A stretch of DNA of 64,000 nucleotides from CAZBSE01 sp964610385 (GCA_964610385.1 CAZSXW010000001.1:248001-312000), one strand, 5' to 3'. Positions 34,251 to 43,279 are shown, counted from the stretch's first letter. The notes: generated from the sequence alone by a model not told the origin. Numbers and translations are program-made.

Positions 34251-35330
34251 TCAAATACCACCAATATAATGCGCTATCATATCACCTATCTCAGATGTGC
34301 TGTATCCCATTTTACCGGCACTCAGGCTCTTTATTTTAGTACAGGTATACGCGACTGCCTCTTCAACAGACTTTGCTGCCTCTGCTTCTCCAAGATGCTT
34401 TAACATCATTCTTCCTGCCTCTATTGCAGCCAGCGGATTTATTACATTCTTTCCGGTATATTTTGGCGCAGATCCTCCTATTGGTTCAAACATCGAGGTG
34501 CCGCCTGGATTAATATTCCCTCCTGCAGCTATTCCCATACCACCCTGGATCATTGCACCCAGGTCGGTAATAATATCTCCGAACAGATTTGCTGTAACTA
34601 TAATATCATACCATTCCGGATTTTTCACCATCCACATGCAGGCTGCATCAACATGGTTATAATCAATTTTAACATCGGGAAACTTACCTGCCATCTCGGT
34701 AAATGCTCTATACCACAGATCCCCGACATAGGTAAGTACATTTGTCTTATGGACCAGTGTCAATTTTCCTGGCTTCCCCTCTTTCTTCCTTTCTCTGGCA
34801 AGATTGAAAGCATATTCCAGGCATCTGTCTACTTTATATCTTTCATAGGTCATTATCTGGGTTGCAACCTCATCCGGTGTTCCTTTTTTTTCTATACCTC
34901 CCTTGCCGGTATATATCCCTCCTGTGTTCTCCCTGACCACAACAAAATCTATCTCTTCAGGGCCCTTGTTTTTAAGGGGGCAATCAACGCCGTGGTAAAG
35001 TTTTACCGGCCTGAGATTTATATACTGGTCCAGAGAAAACCTTAATTTCAACAATATTCCTACTTCTAAAATTCCCGGCTGTACATCTGGGTGTCCTATA
35101 GCTCCAAGATATATTGCCTTGAACTTCTTCAGTTCCTCAACTGCAGAATCAGGGAGTGTCTCTTTTGTCCTTAAATACCGTTCCCCTCCGAAATCATAAT
35201 CTTTAAATTCAAATCCTATATTATGTCTTTCCCCTGCAGCTTCAAGAACCTTTTTACCCTGCTCTATCACTTCCGGTCCAGTACCGTCTCCGGGTATAAC
35301 TGCAATCTTATAATGTTTTGATGCTGCCAT
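34251..35330 (-). CDS. leuB: Isocitrate/isopropylmalate dehydrogenase family, probable 3-isopropylmalate dehydrogenase
   Basis: A 359-residue NAD(P)-dependent beta-decarboxylating dehydrogenase. Substrate and metal motifs are visible: KIAVIPGDGTGPEV, LLKLRFSLDQYINLRPVKL, VVVRENTGGIYTG, YNHVDAACMWMVKNP, and NLFGDIITDLGAMIQGG with the metal-binding Asp. The tail has EPIGGSAPKYTGKNVINPLAAIEAG. The LLKLRF segment differs from the ESVGLRxxR of standard LeuB, so other 2-hydroxyacid substrates (tartrate-like, homoisocitrate) cannot be excluded. It stands alone without leuA, leuC or leuD. The ATG at 35330 has GGAGGT upstream. Confidence 0.8.
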   Translation of the reverse strand: MAASKHYKIAVIPGDGTGPEVIEQGKKVLEAAGERHNIGFEFKDYDFGGERYLRTKETLPDSAVEELKKFKAIYLGAIGHPDVQPGILEVGILLKLRFSLDQYINLRPVKLYHGVDCPLKNKGPEEIDFVVVRENTGGIYTGKGGIEKKGTPDEVATQIMTYERYKVDRCLEYAFNLARERKKEGKPGKLTLVHKTNVLTYVGDLWYRAFTEMAGKFPDVKIDYNHVDAACMWMVKNPEWYDIIVTANLFGDIITDLGAMIQGGMGIAAGGNINPGGTSMFEPIGGSAPKYTGKNVINPLAAIEAGRMMLKHLGEAEAAKSVEEAVAYTCTKIKSLSAGKMGYSTSEIGDMIAHYIGGI

Positions 35331-35426
35331 CGCTCGACCTCCACAAAATTATAATCACCTAAGAAATAATCACTATTTCTATATTATATAAATATTTTCC
35401 TATTTGTCTTTAAAAATATGGTTGAT

Positions 35427-36374
35427 TTATCTTTTAGAGGGGAAATATCTTTTTGAATAGATTATTATGGCCAGCGTAGTAAGAAGCGGGACAGCTATGA
35501 ATATAGACAATCTTAATCCCTGAAAGGGCAGGTTCTGGAAAATCTCAATTTCCAGTGGTGCAAAATTCATTAATGGATATATATCAGAAAGACTTTTTAT
35601 GCTAAAAGTCAAAAGAAAGGATACAGTAGTAATCCCGAAATAGACTACCGACCCCCACCATGCCCAAGCCTTTAGCCTGAACAACCCCCATAACAATAAC
35701 AAGAATATCATAATTGAAATGCTGATTATAAAAGCACCCTTCAAATCCAAAAGCAGAACTCCGAAAAACGGATATATCCCTCTAAACAGAAGTAATACCT
35801 TCAGAGTTAAAATATAAAAGGAAAACAAAAATAAAATAACCAGAACAGGCATCGGTATTTTATCTAACCAGTATGTTTTTTTATCTTTTGACTTCAAGGT
35901 CAATTCAACATCCTTCTTCCTGTAGAACCAAATAAGCACAGCCGGTACTACGGGGTACATCAGAGGTATGATGGTAATAATCAACCATAAAGATGGCTCT
36001 TTTGAAGCAGCCAGCGCAAGAGAAAAAAGTATGGTAAGCGGTATACCCACAATCATCCAGAACCAGAGTAAAGCCAGACTCAGCCTCCTTACCCAGAACC
36101 TTAATTTTAAATGTCCATATCCAAGAGGGATAAATACAGCAGCAATGATATAGTATCCTATGATCTGTACAGCAATAAATGAAAACAGCAAAGACCCGAA
36201 ATTAAAACCTTCAAAATGGAAGCGCCCACCCTCAATAAAAAAATAAAAGCATGTCACTTCCAGTGGAGCGATGAAAATACAGATTATGCCAATCGCTAAA
36301 AAAATAATCCCAAAAGTATAAAGAATCTTCCTTCTGTCTTTAAACTTTCTATTATTCCCATGGTCTAAAATCAA
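35427..36374 (-). CDS. Multi-span membrane protein
   Basis: A 315-residue protein with about eight hydrophobic spans and short loops. It starts at TTG 36374, immediately after the stop of the preceding gene (TGATTG), with GAAGGT as weak Shine-Dalgarno. No family motif was recognised. It is the last of four genes (XRE regulator, two small membrane proteins, this gene) transcribed together from the promoter at 37943. The composition suggests a transporter-like or membrane-sensing protein; function unknown. Confidence 0.55.
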   Translation of the reverse strand: MILDHGNNRKFKDRRKILYTFGIIFLAIGIICIFIAPLEVTCFYFFIEGGRFHFEGFNFGSLLFSFIAVQIIGYYIIAAVFIPLGYGHLKLRFWVRRLSLALLWFWMIVGIPLTILFSLALAASKEPSLWLIITIIPLMYPVVPAVLIWFYRKKDVELTLKSKDKKTYWLDKIPMPVLVILFLFSFYILTLKVLLLFRGIYPFFGVLLLDLKGAFIISISIMIFLLLLWGLFRLKAWAWWGSVVYFGITTVSFLLTFSIKSLSDIYPLMNFAPLEIEIFQNLPFQGLRLSIFIAVPLLTTLAIIIYSKRYFPSKR

Positions 36375-36695
36375 TCAATGACCTTCAGTCAATGCTTTCA
36401 CCAGTATTGCAGTATAGCAGAACGCAATAGGTGGGAAACTTATTACAGTAAATACCAGTCCCCTCGATAAACGTTTGTTCTCCCTTGACTCCTGGATATT
36501 GTAAATAAGGCTCATTAAAAATAAAATGCCGGAAGAAACAAGAAGCAGTGTAAAAAAACCAACAGCTGTATAACTCTGCCAGCCAATGCCCATTTCAACA
36601 CTTAAAAAAATCCCAAGTACCCAGCATAAAAGGGTAGCATAACCTGCTATCAGAACTGACAGGCCTAAATTATAGTTTTTCTTTATTGTATTCAT
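36375..36695 (-). CDS. Small membrane protein (three or four spans)
   Basis: A 106-residue protein with hydrophobic segments around residues 11-33, 43-64 and 79-100 and a conserved-looking QESRENKRLSRG loop. No family was recognised. It lies between two other membrane protein genes, with an 18-base gap upstream and none downstream, so it is probably part of a membrane complex encoded by this operon. Confidence 0.55.
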   Translation of the reverse strand: MNTIKKNYNLGLSVLIAGYATLLCWVLGIFLSVEMGIGWQSYTAVGFFTLLLVSSGILFLMSLIYNIQESRENKRLSRGLVFTVISFPPIAFCYTAILVKALTEGH

Positions 36696-36713
36696 TTTTA
36701 CCCCCTTACAAAA

Positions 36714-37628
36714 TTAACCCGCAGTTCTTTTACTGAAATAAAGAGTACTGCTTGAAAACAGAAGCAGAACCAGAAATATATAAAATGGAAACCATGTCAG
36801 AATTATAAAATCAGATCCAGTCACGTAATACTGAACAAGAAATATCGCAGTCATTATGATTATTGATGATACAAGAGTTACCAGACTTGCCCTTGTTATA
36901 TCCTGATACTGTTTTTCATCATACCATTCACCAGTTTTCTCCCTGAGTTTTATGATCAGCCAGTAAAAAACTATTAGAATATACGGGATCACAGCTATAA
37001 GGCTCGTTACTAGTATTCCTGCTTTGGCAGCCCATAAGGGCAGCGGATATAGTGCTGAATACAAATAAGAAAAAACTGAAATAAGGACCAGGCCGGAGGC
37101 TCCGCTTAAAATACCGATATACTGTGCATTGATGAATATTGAATCATCCCTTAGTACTATTTCTTCTTTTTCCTTTCCGACGGATTTTCTGGTTGATATA
37201 AGTAATACCATCATAAGAATATAGAAAACAAAATGAAGACCCTGGCTTAAAAACAGGATATAAAACTCATCGGGAAGGCCAAAAATATATTCTTTTGAAA
37301 TATCGCTTGCAAGTGCAGAATCTCCAAAAAGCATCAACAGAGAAGTAATACCGGTAAAAAACAAAAATGCACGCAGGAAATTATCCCTCTTAAAAAACTT
37401 TAACTGAAGTATCAATATAAATAAAGCCGAAAGATGAAATAAACCAAATACGATATATACTGATGATACCGGGATTGAAAACTCCTCCATAAAGCTTTCA
37501 ACATCCCCCATTCCTACAATCATATTCCTGAGTATTATAAAGAATGTATTGGTAAAAATAAGTCCTGCTATCGATATAGCGCACAATACCAAAGTAGTAT
37601 TGTTACTTATTTTTAGTAGCCTTTTCAT
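36714..37628 (-). CDS. Membrane protein of XRE operon, DUF2975-like
   Basis: A 304-residue protein with about eight hydrophobic spans. The N-terminal half (SIAGLIFTNTFFIILRNM and later PVSSVYIVFGLFHLSALFILILQL) resembles the DUF2975-type membrane proteins that are typically paired with YozG-like XRE regulators. The assignment is tentative. Its start at 37628 lies 17 bases after the XRE gene. AAGGAAATGA is a possible ribosome binding site overlapping the start. Confidence 0.55.
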   Translation of the reverse strand: MKRLLKISNNTTLVLCAISIAGLIFTNTFFIILRNMIVGMGDVESFMEEFSIPVSSVYIVFGLFHLSALFILILQLKFFKRDNFLRAFLFFTGITSLLMLFGDSALASDISKEYIFGLPDEFYILFLSQGLHFVFYILMMVLLISTRKSVGKEKEEIVLRDDSIFINAQYIGILSGASGLVLISVFSYLYSALYPLPLWAAKAGILVTSLIAVIPYILIVFYWLIIKLREKTGEWYDEKQYQDITRASLVTLVSSIIIMTAIFLVQYYVTGSDFIILTWFPFYIFLVLLLFSSSTLYFSKRTAG

Positions 37629-37645
37629 TTCCTTTACTCCTTTGC

Positions 37646-37867
37646 CTAATCTTTCTCCAGGTAAAATATTTCCTCTAAAGACTTATTGAAATATCTTGCA
37701 ATCTTTAGTGCCAGTGTGACAGAAGGATTGAACTTTCCCTTTTCTATGGAATGTATGGTAAGTCTGGTCACACCCACAGCATTAGCCAGTTCCTGCTGCG
37801 ACACCTCATTATGTTCAAATCTGCAGCGTCTTAAATCATTCTTTAGTTTTGAATCTTTATCTTTCAA
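37646..37867 (-). CDS. XRE family (Cro/CI-type) regulator, YozG-like
   Basis: A 73-residue helix-turn-helix protein: KNDLRRCRFEHNEVSQQELANAVGVTRLTIHSIEKGKFNPSVTLALKIARYF, quoted here only by its marks VSQQELANAVG, TRLTIHSIEKGK and KSLEEIFYLE. It is the short one-domain type that usually controls an adjacent DUF2975-like membrane protein. The start is TTG 37867 with no visible Shine-Dalgarno. The promoter upstream contains a long inverted repeat that is probably its own operator. Confidence 0.9.
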   Translation of the reverse strand: MKDKDSKLKNDLRRCRFEHNEVSQQELANAVGVTRLTIHSIEKGKFNPSVTLALKIARYFNKSLEEIFYLEKD

Positions 37868-37889
37868 TGTATTATATATATTATAATTA

Positions 37890-37943
37890 ACAATGTGTAT
37901 ATAATAATAATCATAATATATATAAAAATATACACATTGTCAA
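37890..37943 (-). promoter_or_regulatory. Promoter and 13-bp inverted-repeat operator of XRE operon
   Basis: Minus-strand TTGACA (37943-37938) and TATATT (37920-37915) are spaced by 17 bases. ACAATGTGTATAT (37890-37902) and ATATACACATTGT (37928-37940) are perfect inverted arms 25 bases apart; one overlaps the -35 box and the other lies downstream of the -10 box, fitting repression by looping or dual occupancy. Confidence 0.65.
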
Positions 37944-38067
37944 GAAAATTTATAAATTCTTTACCATTTTTACTGTTTCATATAAAATAATTCAAATTTT
38001 TATTATATACCTTTGACTTTTGACGTTGTAAGATAAATACATAATAAATTTTTTAGAAAGGAAAATC

Positions 38068-38643
38068 ATGAAAAAATCATTGGGGGCAAAGACTATTATT
38101 TACCCTACTCCAGTTCTCATCATCGGGACCTATGACAATCAGGAAAGACCAAATCTGGCAGCGGTAGCCTGGGGAGGAATTTGTTGTTCCAGCCCTCCGT
38201 GCATCGCCATTTCATTAAGAAAGTCCAGGTATTCTCACAGTAATATAATGCTAAAAAAAGCTTTTACAGTAAATATACTTTCTGAAGATATGGTAAAAAA
38301 AGCAGATTATTATGGTATTGTATCCGGTAAGGAAGAAGACAAATTTACAAAAACAGGTATTACACCAGTAAAAAGCGAACTGATTGACGCACCCTACGGT
38401 AAAGAGTTCCCTTTTGTCGTAGAATGCAGGTTGTTTAAGTCAATAGAACTCGGCGTACATACTCAATTCATTGGAGAAATACTAGACGTAAAAGCAGAAG
38501 AATCAATACTCGATCCTGACGGGCAGCTTAATATCGAAAACTTAAAACCATTTTTCTATGATACGGCAACAAGCAATTACTTCGGCACCGGTAAAAATCT
38601 GGGTAAAGCATTCTCAATCGGAAGGGAAATCCTCAAGCTTTAA
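38068..38643 (+). CDS. Flavin reductase-like FMN-binding (flavoredoxin) protein
   Basis: A 191-residue split-barrel flavoprotein. PTPVLIIGTYDNQERPNLAAVAWGGICCSSPP is the FMN-phosphate region typical of flavoredoxin and related flavin reductases (marks: YPTPVLIIGT, RPNLAAVAWGG, SSPPCIAISLR). HSNIMLKKAFTVNI and a C-terminal KPFFYDTATSNYFGTGKNLGKAF complete the fold. It transfers electrons between a reductant and FMN or an electron-carrier partner. GAAAGG precedes the ATG. Monocistronic as far as can be seen. Confidence 0.88.
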   Translation: MKKSLGAKTIIYPTPVLIIGTYDNQERPNLAAVAWGGICCSSPPCIAISLRKSRYSHSNIMLKKAFTVNILSEDMVKKADYYGIVSGKEEDKFTKTGITPVKSELIDAPYGKEFPFVVECRLFKSIELGVHTQFIGEILDVKAEESILDPDGQLNIENLKPFFYDTATSNYFGTGKNLGKAFSIGREILKL

Positions 38644-38726
38644 AAAGATTTTGTAACTTTAATACCAAAATAACGTTTATAAAATAAAGGAAATATTAAT
38701 ATATTAGAGAAAAGAGTACGCAAACA

Positions 38727-40214
38727 ATGAAAATTTTACTCATTTATCCTGAATACGAAGAAACTTTTTGGAGTTTCAAGAGAGTATTAAAATTAATAGG
38801 CAAGAAAGCTCTGATCCCCCCTCTCGGACTTCTGACTGTAGGAGCTATGCTTCCCAGTGACTGGGAAAAAAGAGTAGTCGATATGAATACCAGCATATTA
38901 AAAGACGAAAACATCAAATGGGCTGATTATGTTTTTATAAGTGCCATGCTTATACAAAAAGATTCTACTAGGAGAGTTGTAAACAAGGTAAAAAAATTTA
39001 AAAAACCTATCGTAGCAGGAGGCCCTCTCTTTACCACAGGATGGAAAGATTTCACTGATATAGACCATCTTGTTTTAGGGGAAGTAGAGGAAATTTTTTC
39101 AACCATAGTAGAAGATCTAAGAAATGGGACTCTTAAAAAGATGTACACCTGCAATAAGTTCCCCGATTTAAAAGAAACTACAATTCCTGACTGGGATTCC
39201 ATCAATATTAAAAACTATAATTCAATGTGTGTTCAATTCTCCCGGGGCTGCCCCTTTAACTGTGAATTCTGTGATGTAGTACAACTAAATGGGAGAATCC
39301 CGAGACAGAAAAGTAAAAAACAAATAATAGCAGAACTCGATGCCTTATATAAAACAGGATGGCGGGCAGGAGTGTTTTTTGTAGATGACAATTTTATAGG
39401 CAATAAAGCTAAACTAAAAAAAGAATACCTTCCTGCTATCATAGAATGGCAAAAAGCCAGAAATTATCCCTTTACCTTCAACACCCAGGTTTCCATCAAC
39501 CTGTCAGATGACGAAGATTTGATGGAATTGATGGTAGAGGCCGGTTTTACTTTCGTCTTCATAGGCATCGAGACACCCGATACGGACAGTCTTGAAGAAT
39601 GTGGGAAACACCAGAATATGAATAGAAATCTTATAGATTCGGTCAGAAAAATCCAAAATATCGGCATGGAAGTACAGGGCGGCTTCATCGTAGGTTTTGA
39701 CAATGATAAAGTATCGATTTTCCAGCGCCAGATAGAATTCATACAGAAAAGTGGAATAGTAACAGCCATGGTAGGATTGCTGATGGCATTACCGAAGACC
39801 AGACTGTATAAAAGATTGGAGGAAGCAAAAAGACTTATAAAAATGACAGCAACGGGCAATAATACAAAAATAACCAGTTTAAATTTTATTCCTAAGATGG
39901 ATAAAAAAATACTAATAAACGGTTATAAAAAGGTCATATCTACAATTTATGCTCCAAAGATCTATTATGAGAGGATCAAGACCTTCTTAAGGGAATACAG
40001 ACCCAAGAAAAAGAAGGCGCAAAGACTTAATATGTACTATCTAAGGGCATTCCTCAGTTCGATCTGGTATCTTGGGATTAAACAGCGCGGGAGAATCTAT
40101 TACTGGAAACTTATTCTATGGAGTTTGCTTAAGAAGCCGGGCCTTTTCCCTTATGCAATTGGATTCTCTTTAACAGGCCTTCATCTCAGAGCGCTGGCAC
40201 AAACGTGCCGCTAA
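38727..40214 (+). CDS. B12-binding domain radical SAM protein (DUF4070-type)
   Basis: A 495-residue protein. Residues about 1-140 form a cobalamin-binding-like Rossmann domain (PPLGLLTVGAMLPSDWEKRVVDMN and IVAGGPLFTTG). The radical SAM barrel follows with SRGCPFNCEFCDV, giving the [4Fe-4S] ligands Cys175, Cys179 and Cys182. After it come GVFFVDDNFIGNKAKLK and FIGIETPDTDSL. The C-terminal part (FLREYRPKKKKAQRLNM and on) fits DUF4070. Relatives methylate or rearrange lipids such as hopanoids or phosphonates; the substrate here is unknown. The cobalamin-binding DxHxxG motif is absent, as in many of this group. The CrtO-like gene follows after 51 bases. Confidence 0.85.
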   Translation: MKILLIYPEYEETFWSFKRVLKLIGKKALIPPLGLLTVGAMLPSDWEKRVVDMNTSILKDENIKWADYVFISAMLIQKDSTRRVVNKVKKFKKPIVAGGPLFTTGWKDFTDIDHLVLGEVEEIFSTIVEDLRNGTLKKMYTCNKFPDLKETTIPDWDSINIKNYNSMCVQFSRGCPFNCEFCDVVQLNGRIPRQKSKKQIIAELDALYKTGWRAGVFFVDDNFIGNKAKLKKEYLPAIIEWQKARNYPFTFNTQVSINLSDDEDLMELMVEAGFTFVFIGIETPDTDSLEECGKHQNMNRNLIDSVRKIQNIGMEVQGGFIVGFDNDKVSIFQRQIEFIQKSGIVTAMVGLLMALPKTRLYKRLEEAKRLIKMTATGNNTKITSLNFIPKMDKKILINGYKKVISTIYAPKIYYERIKTFLREYRPKKKKAQRLNMYYLRAFLSSIWYLGIKQRGRIYYWKLILWSLLKKPGLFPYAIGFSLTGLHLRALAQTCR

Positions 40215-40265
40215 TGATATTTTTAAACTTTAGTATAATTTACCGGATAACTATGAGGAGTTAGC

Positions 40266-40745
40266 ATCTTAGACCCATTATTTTCAAATTTTATCAAGGC
40301 ACTTTCCATATGGGCAATAATCCAGGTCTGGCCTTCACTAATGTGTTTCAAACTTCCTAAAAGACTACTGGATGAAAACCACTGGCTCTACAGAACTAAA
40401 AACTGGGAAGATAATGGAAAAATTTATGAGAAGCTTTTCAAAGTTAAAAAATGGAAACACCGGATCCCTGATGCCGGAAGTTTCTTTAAGTTCGGCTTTC
40501 CCAAAAAAACATTAAAAGGTACCAGTAAGACCTACCTAAAAAAATTTTTAATGGAAATGAACAGGGCCGAATGGATGCACCTGATGGCTATTCTTCATGC
40601 ACCTATATTCTTTTTTTTCAATCTGTGGTGGATAGGTACAATAATGACTGTTAACCTGCTGGCAGTGAATCTTCCCTGTGTAATCCTCCAGAGATATAAT
40701 CGGCCCCGGCTTTTAAAAACGCTAAAGAGACTGGAAAGAATTTAA
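40266..40745 (+). CDS. CrtO-like glycosyl acyltransferase, apparent ATC start
   Basis: About 159 residues resembling staphylococcal CrtO, which acylates glycosylated diaponeurosporenoate. The N-terminal span AIIQVWPSLMCFKLPKRLLD and the marks KVKKWKHRIPD, NRAEWMHLMAI and NLPCVILQRYNRPRL follow CrtO closely. The family span lies upstream of the only ATG (40341). Upstream of that the frame has no ATG, GTG or TTG back to the stop at 40254-40256. AGGAG (40256-40260) lies five bases before ATC at 40266, so ATC is the likely start. Probably co-transcribed with the radical SAM gene. Substrate may be another glycolipid. Confidence 0.75.
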   Translation: MLDPLFSNFIKALSIWAIIQVWPSLMCFKLPKRLLDENHWLYRTKNWEDNGKIYEKLFKVKKWKHRIPDAGSFFKFGFPKKTLKGTSKTYLKKFLMEMNRAEWMHLMAILHAPIFFFFNLWWIGTIMTVNLLAVNLPCVILQRYNRPRLLKTLKRLERI

Positions 40746-40803
40746 TACACAGATTTCCAATAACCGAACTGATCATGCTTCAAAGCCTTTTAAAGCCATA
40801 TCG

Positions 40804-41808
40804 CTAAATAACATATTCTCTTAAGGATTTTGCGCATTTTTCAGGCAATACTGTATTGATATTGATCCCTGAACCTATTTCAAATCCTGCCCTTGTGCTT
40901 AACCTCGGAAATATCTCAAGATGCCAGTGGTAGTGCTTATTTCCTTTTTGAGCGACAGGAGCACTGTCTATCACATAATTATAATCGGGATCATCCAGCA
41001 CGTAATAAATTTTTTTGAGTATATCCCCTAAAATTGACGCAAGATATTCGGTATTGCTTTCTGAAATCTCTGAGAAGCAAGCCTGATGTTCTTTGGGAAA
41101 GATCTGAACACTGTAAGGAGACAGTGAGGCATAAGGTGCAAAAGCAATAAAAGTTTTATTTTCGCATATGACCCTTTCCTCTGCCTTTGTTTCATATTCT
41201 ATCATATCGCAGTATACACATCTTCCAGAATCATCAAAATATCTTTCGGATTCATATAATTTATTCTTAACAAAACCAGGTATAAAAGGCAGCGCTGCAA
41301 GCTGAGAATGGGGATGATTCAACGAAGTACCAGCCCTACTGCCATGGTTCCTGAAAATAACTATAAGTCGGCAGTCCTCCTCACAGCTTAATGCTATAAA
41401 CCTTTTTCTATATGCCTTTATCACATTTCCTATTTGAGAAAGCTTCATTTTATAGAGATCATCATTATGTTTAGGTGATTCAATAATGACTTCATGACTT
41501 CCTACACCATCGATACTGAGATAAGGACCTTTAGTATGCCTGCCGATACTGCAGCCATAATCCCCTTTTGGTTTAAGTGCCGGATATTTATTGGGTACTA
41601 CTCTCACTGACCAATTCCTGCCGATCTTAATGTTTAAAATTTCTTTTAGAGTCATATTCTCATTTCCCTTACAGAAGGGGCATTTACTCTCATACTCACT
41701 GGCAGGCCTGTTTTCCTTTATTTTCTTAAAATCACTCGGCCTTCTGGATCTTTCCGTGGCAAAAATAGTCCAGTCTTTCGTCGACAGATCCTGTCTTATT
41801 TCAGACAT
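40804..41808 (-). CDS. galT: Galactose-1-phosphate uridylyltransferase
   Basis: A 334-residue HIT-fold transferase that moves UMP between UDP-glucose and galactose-1-phosphate. Zinc-site cysteines are in CPFCKGNE and CVYCDM. The active-site HPHSQ lies in GSRAGTSLNHPHSQLAALP, followed later by HYHWHLEIFPR. The start is taken as ATG 41808, with GGGAGG nine bases upstream; the earlier TTG (41814) is too close to it. The archaeal/bacterial short form can also act on other sugar-1-phosphates. No galK or galE is nearby. Confidence 0.9.
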   Translation of the reverse strand: MSEIRQDLSTKDWTIFATERSRRPSDFKKIKENRPASEYESKCPFCKGNENMTLKEILNIKIGRNWSVRVVPNKYPALKPKGDYGCSIGRHTKGPYLSIDGVGSHEVIIESPKHNDDLYKMKLSQIGNVIKAYRKRFIALSCEEDCRLIVIFRNHGSRAGTSLNHPHSQLAALPFIPGFVKNKLYESERYFDDSGRCVYCDMIEYETKAEERVICENKTFIAFAPYASLSPYSVQIFPKEHQACFSEISESNTEYLASILGDILKKIYYVLDDPDYNYVIDSAPVAQKGNKHYHWHLEIFPRLSTRAGFEIGSGININTVLPEKCAKSLREYVI

Positions 41809-41899
41809 ATACAAATACCTCCCTTACTGTTCATATATAATTATTTTTATGATATTTTATAACTCGATACTAATATAGCAATTTATCAGCATAAAAAAA

Positions 41900-42262
41900 A
41901 TGGAAAAAGAAAAGTTCGAGGAAATAATATTAAGCACTTTAGAAAATCTCCCGGATAAATTTAAATGCAAGATAAAAAACCTGAGTATTGTAGTTGAAGA
42001 AGAAAACATAAGACCATTTATTAAAGATAGAGAAAGATCTCATATTCATTACACTCTTGGCCTATTTCAGGGAGTCCCTGCCACCTATAAGACAGGCAGA
42101 AGAGATATATTACCTGATAAGATAACCATTTTTAAAAAATCACTGGAAAAAGTAAGTCGTGATGATAAAGAACTTGAAAAAAACATTAGAAGAGTAGTCC
42201 TGCATGAACTGGGGCATTACTTCGGACTCGATGAAGAAAAGCTTAAAAGATTGGGCTACTGA
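41900..42262 (+). CDS. Metallopeptidase (zincin-like) family protein
   Basis: A 120-residue minimal zincin. The zinc-binding helix VVLHELGHYFGLDEE contains HExxH followed by a further acidic residue, the family signature (PF06262 type). The N-terminus (FEEIILSTLENLPDKFKCKIKNLSIVVEEE) is the conserved lead-in. Its substrate is unknown; the family is common in Actinobacteria and other bacteria. The last seven bases overlap the end of the convergent DUF89 gene. Confidence 0.88.
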   Translation: MEKEKFEEIILSTLENLPDKFKCKIKNLSIVVEEENIRPFIKDRERSHIHYTLGLFQGVPATYKTGRRDILPDKITIFKKSLEKVSRDDKELEKNIRRVVLHELGHYFGLDEEKLKRLGY

Positions 42263-43143
42263 TCTTTCTTTCCTACCCTGGACCTGCCTTCGGCAAATAC
42301 TATATCCAAATACTCTACTCCTAATTCTCTGGCAATACTTTCACACTTTGCCTTGAGTAAAAAGAAAATATCGGCAGAAACTCCGTCAAGAGTCTCAAAA
42401 TTCCCCTGACCTTTAGCCACTATAAGATCTGCTTTTTTAAACTCCTCTGAAAAAACATCTGATGAGTTATCAAGATTTATCCCTATATTATTATTCCCTG
42501 TCCATATTACTCTCGCCAGGCCGTTAAAATTTACTTCCGCTGCATCTTCCATAGTGGCGTCGTTGATTATTGGGTCCGACTTAACCGTAAGGACCACCTT
42601 TTTATTCAGTCTAACCAGTTCCTTTATAAAAATTTTATCGAAGACTATCTCCCCTGCATTATCGGATATATATAAAATATTGATTGAATGCTTTAAAAGC
42701 TCTTTAAACCTATCATAATCATCTACTGCAAGATTCATCTGAGGCAAATCCCTTATGATGTTTTTAAGATCCAAGGTAATTGCTTTTTTCATATCTATCC
42801 CGAAATCTATTATATTTCCTGCAATTGCAGCCTTTGCTGCCATATATAATCTGTCCTTTGAAGCATTGACCGACTTCTCCAGTTCAGGATAGACATCAAG
42901 AGCCAGCCTGTTATATTTTCTTTTCAGACCATAATAAGGATCCTTGATCCCCGTCATTTCTCTGAACACAATATAGGCAATGTCCGAGTTGGCAGCTGGT
43001 GAAAGGTCATAATCTATATTTTTGAGTCTCTGCAGGACTTCTGTGAGAACCTCCCTGCCGGTTCTATTACTGCAGCCGCTTATTCTTAAAGTATTTATTG
43101 CCTGTTTTATAATGCATGGGACACATTCCAGATATGTCTTCAC
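42256..43143 (-). CDS. DUF89 family metal-dependent phosphatase
   Basis: A 295-residue protein of the DUF89/ARMT1-like damage-control phosphatase family. It starts with the family mark ECVPCIIKQAINTLR (paired Cys) and has the metal and phosphate residues in ISDNAGEIVFDK, VKSDPIINDATMEDA and IVAKGQGNFETLDG. Members dephosphorylate damaged or excess phosphometabolites; the substrate is not evident. The ATG at 43143 has GGAAGGGG at usable spacing. It is convergent with the zincin gene. Confidence 0.88.
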   Translation of the reverse strand: MKTYLECVPCIIKQAINTLRISGCSNRTGREVLTEVLQRLKNIDYDLSPAANSDIAYIVFREMTGIKDPYYGLKRKYNRLALDVYPELEKSVNASKDRLYMAAKAAIAGNIIDFGIDMKKAITLDLKNIIRDLPQMNLAVDDYDRFKELLKHSINILYISDNAGEIVFDKIFIKELVRLNKKVVLTVKSDPIINDATMEDAAEVNFNGLARVIWTGNNNIGINLDNSSDVFSEEFKKADLIVAKGQGNFETLDGVSADIFFLLKAKCESIARELGVEYLDIVFAEGRSRVGKKDQ

Positions 43144-43228
43144 TGGTACCCCTTCCTTTTAATATGCATAGGTTTAGATTATATATAAAACACTTTTAAT
43201 TTAAATAGAAAGTTTTAAAATGTTGACT

Positions 43229-43279
43229 TTGACTATATTTACCTGTAAACTATATTAATTAATTTCACTATAAGTGAAA
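43229..43279 (+). promoter_or_regulatory. Upstream lon promoter P1 with palindromic operator
   Basis: TTGACT (43229-43234) and TATATT (43251-43256) are spaced by 16 bases. Immediately downstream, TTTCACT (43263-43269) and AGTGAAA (43273-43279) form a perfect 17-base palindrome, where transcription would start. Together with 43310-43349 it accounts for most of the 328-base gap before lon. Confidence 0.5.

Noticed and set aside
40341..40745. ATG 40341 as start of the CrtO-like gene
   Set aside because: It cuts off the conserved N-terminal span, and no ribosome binding site precedes it.
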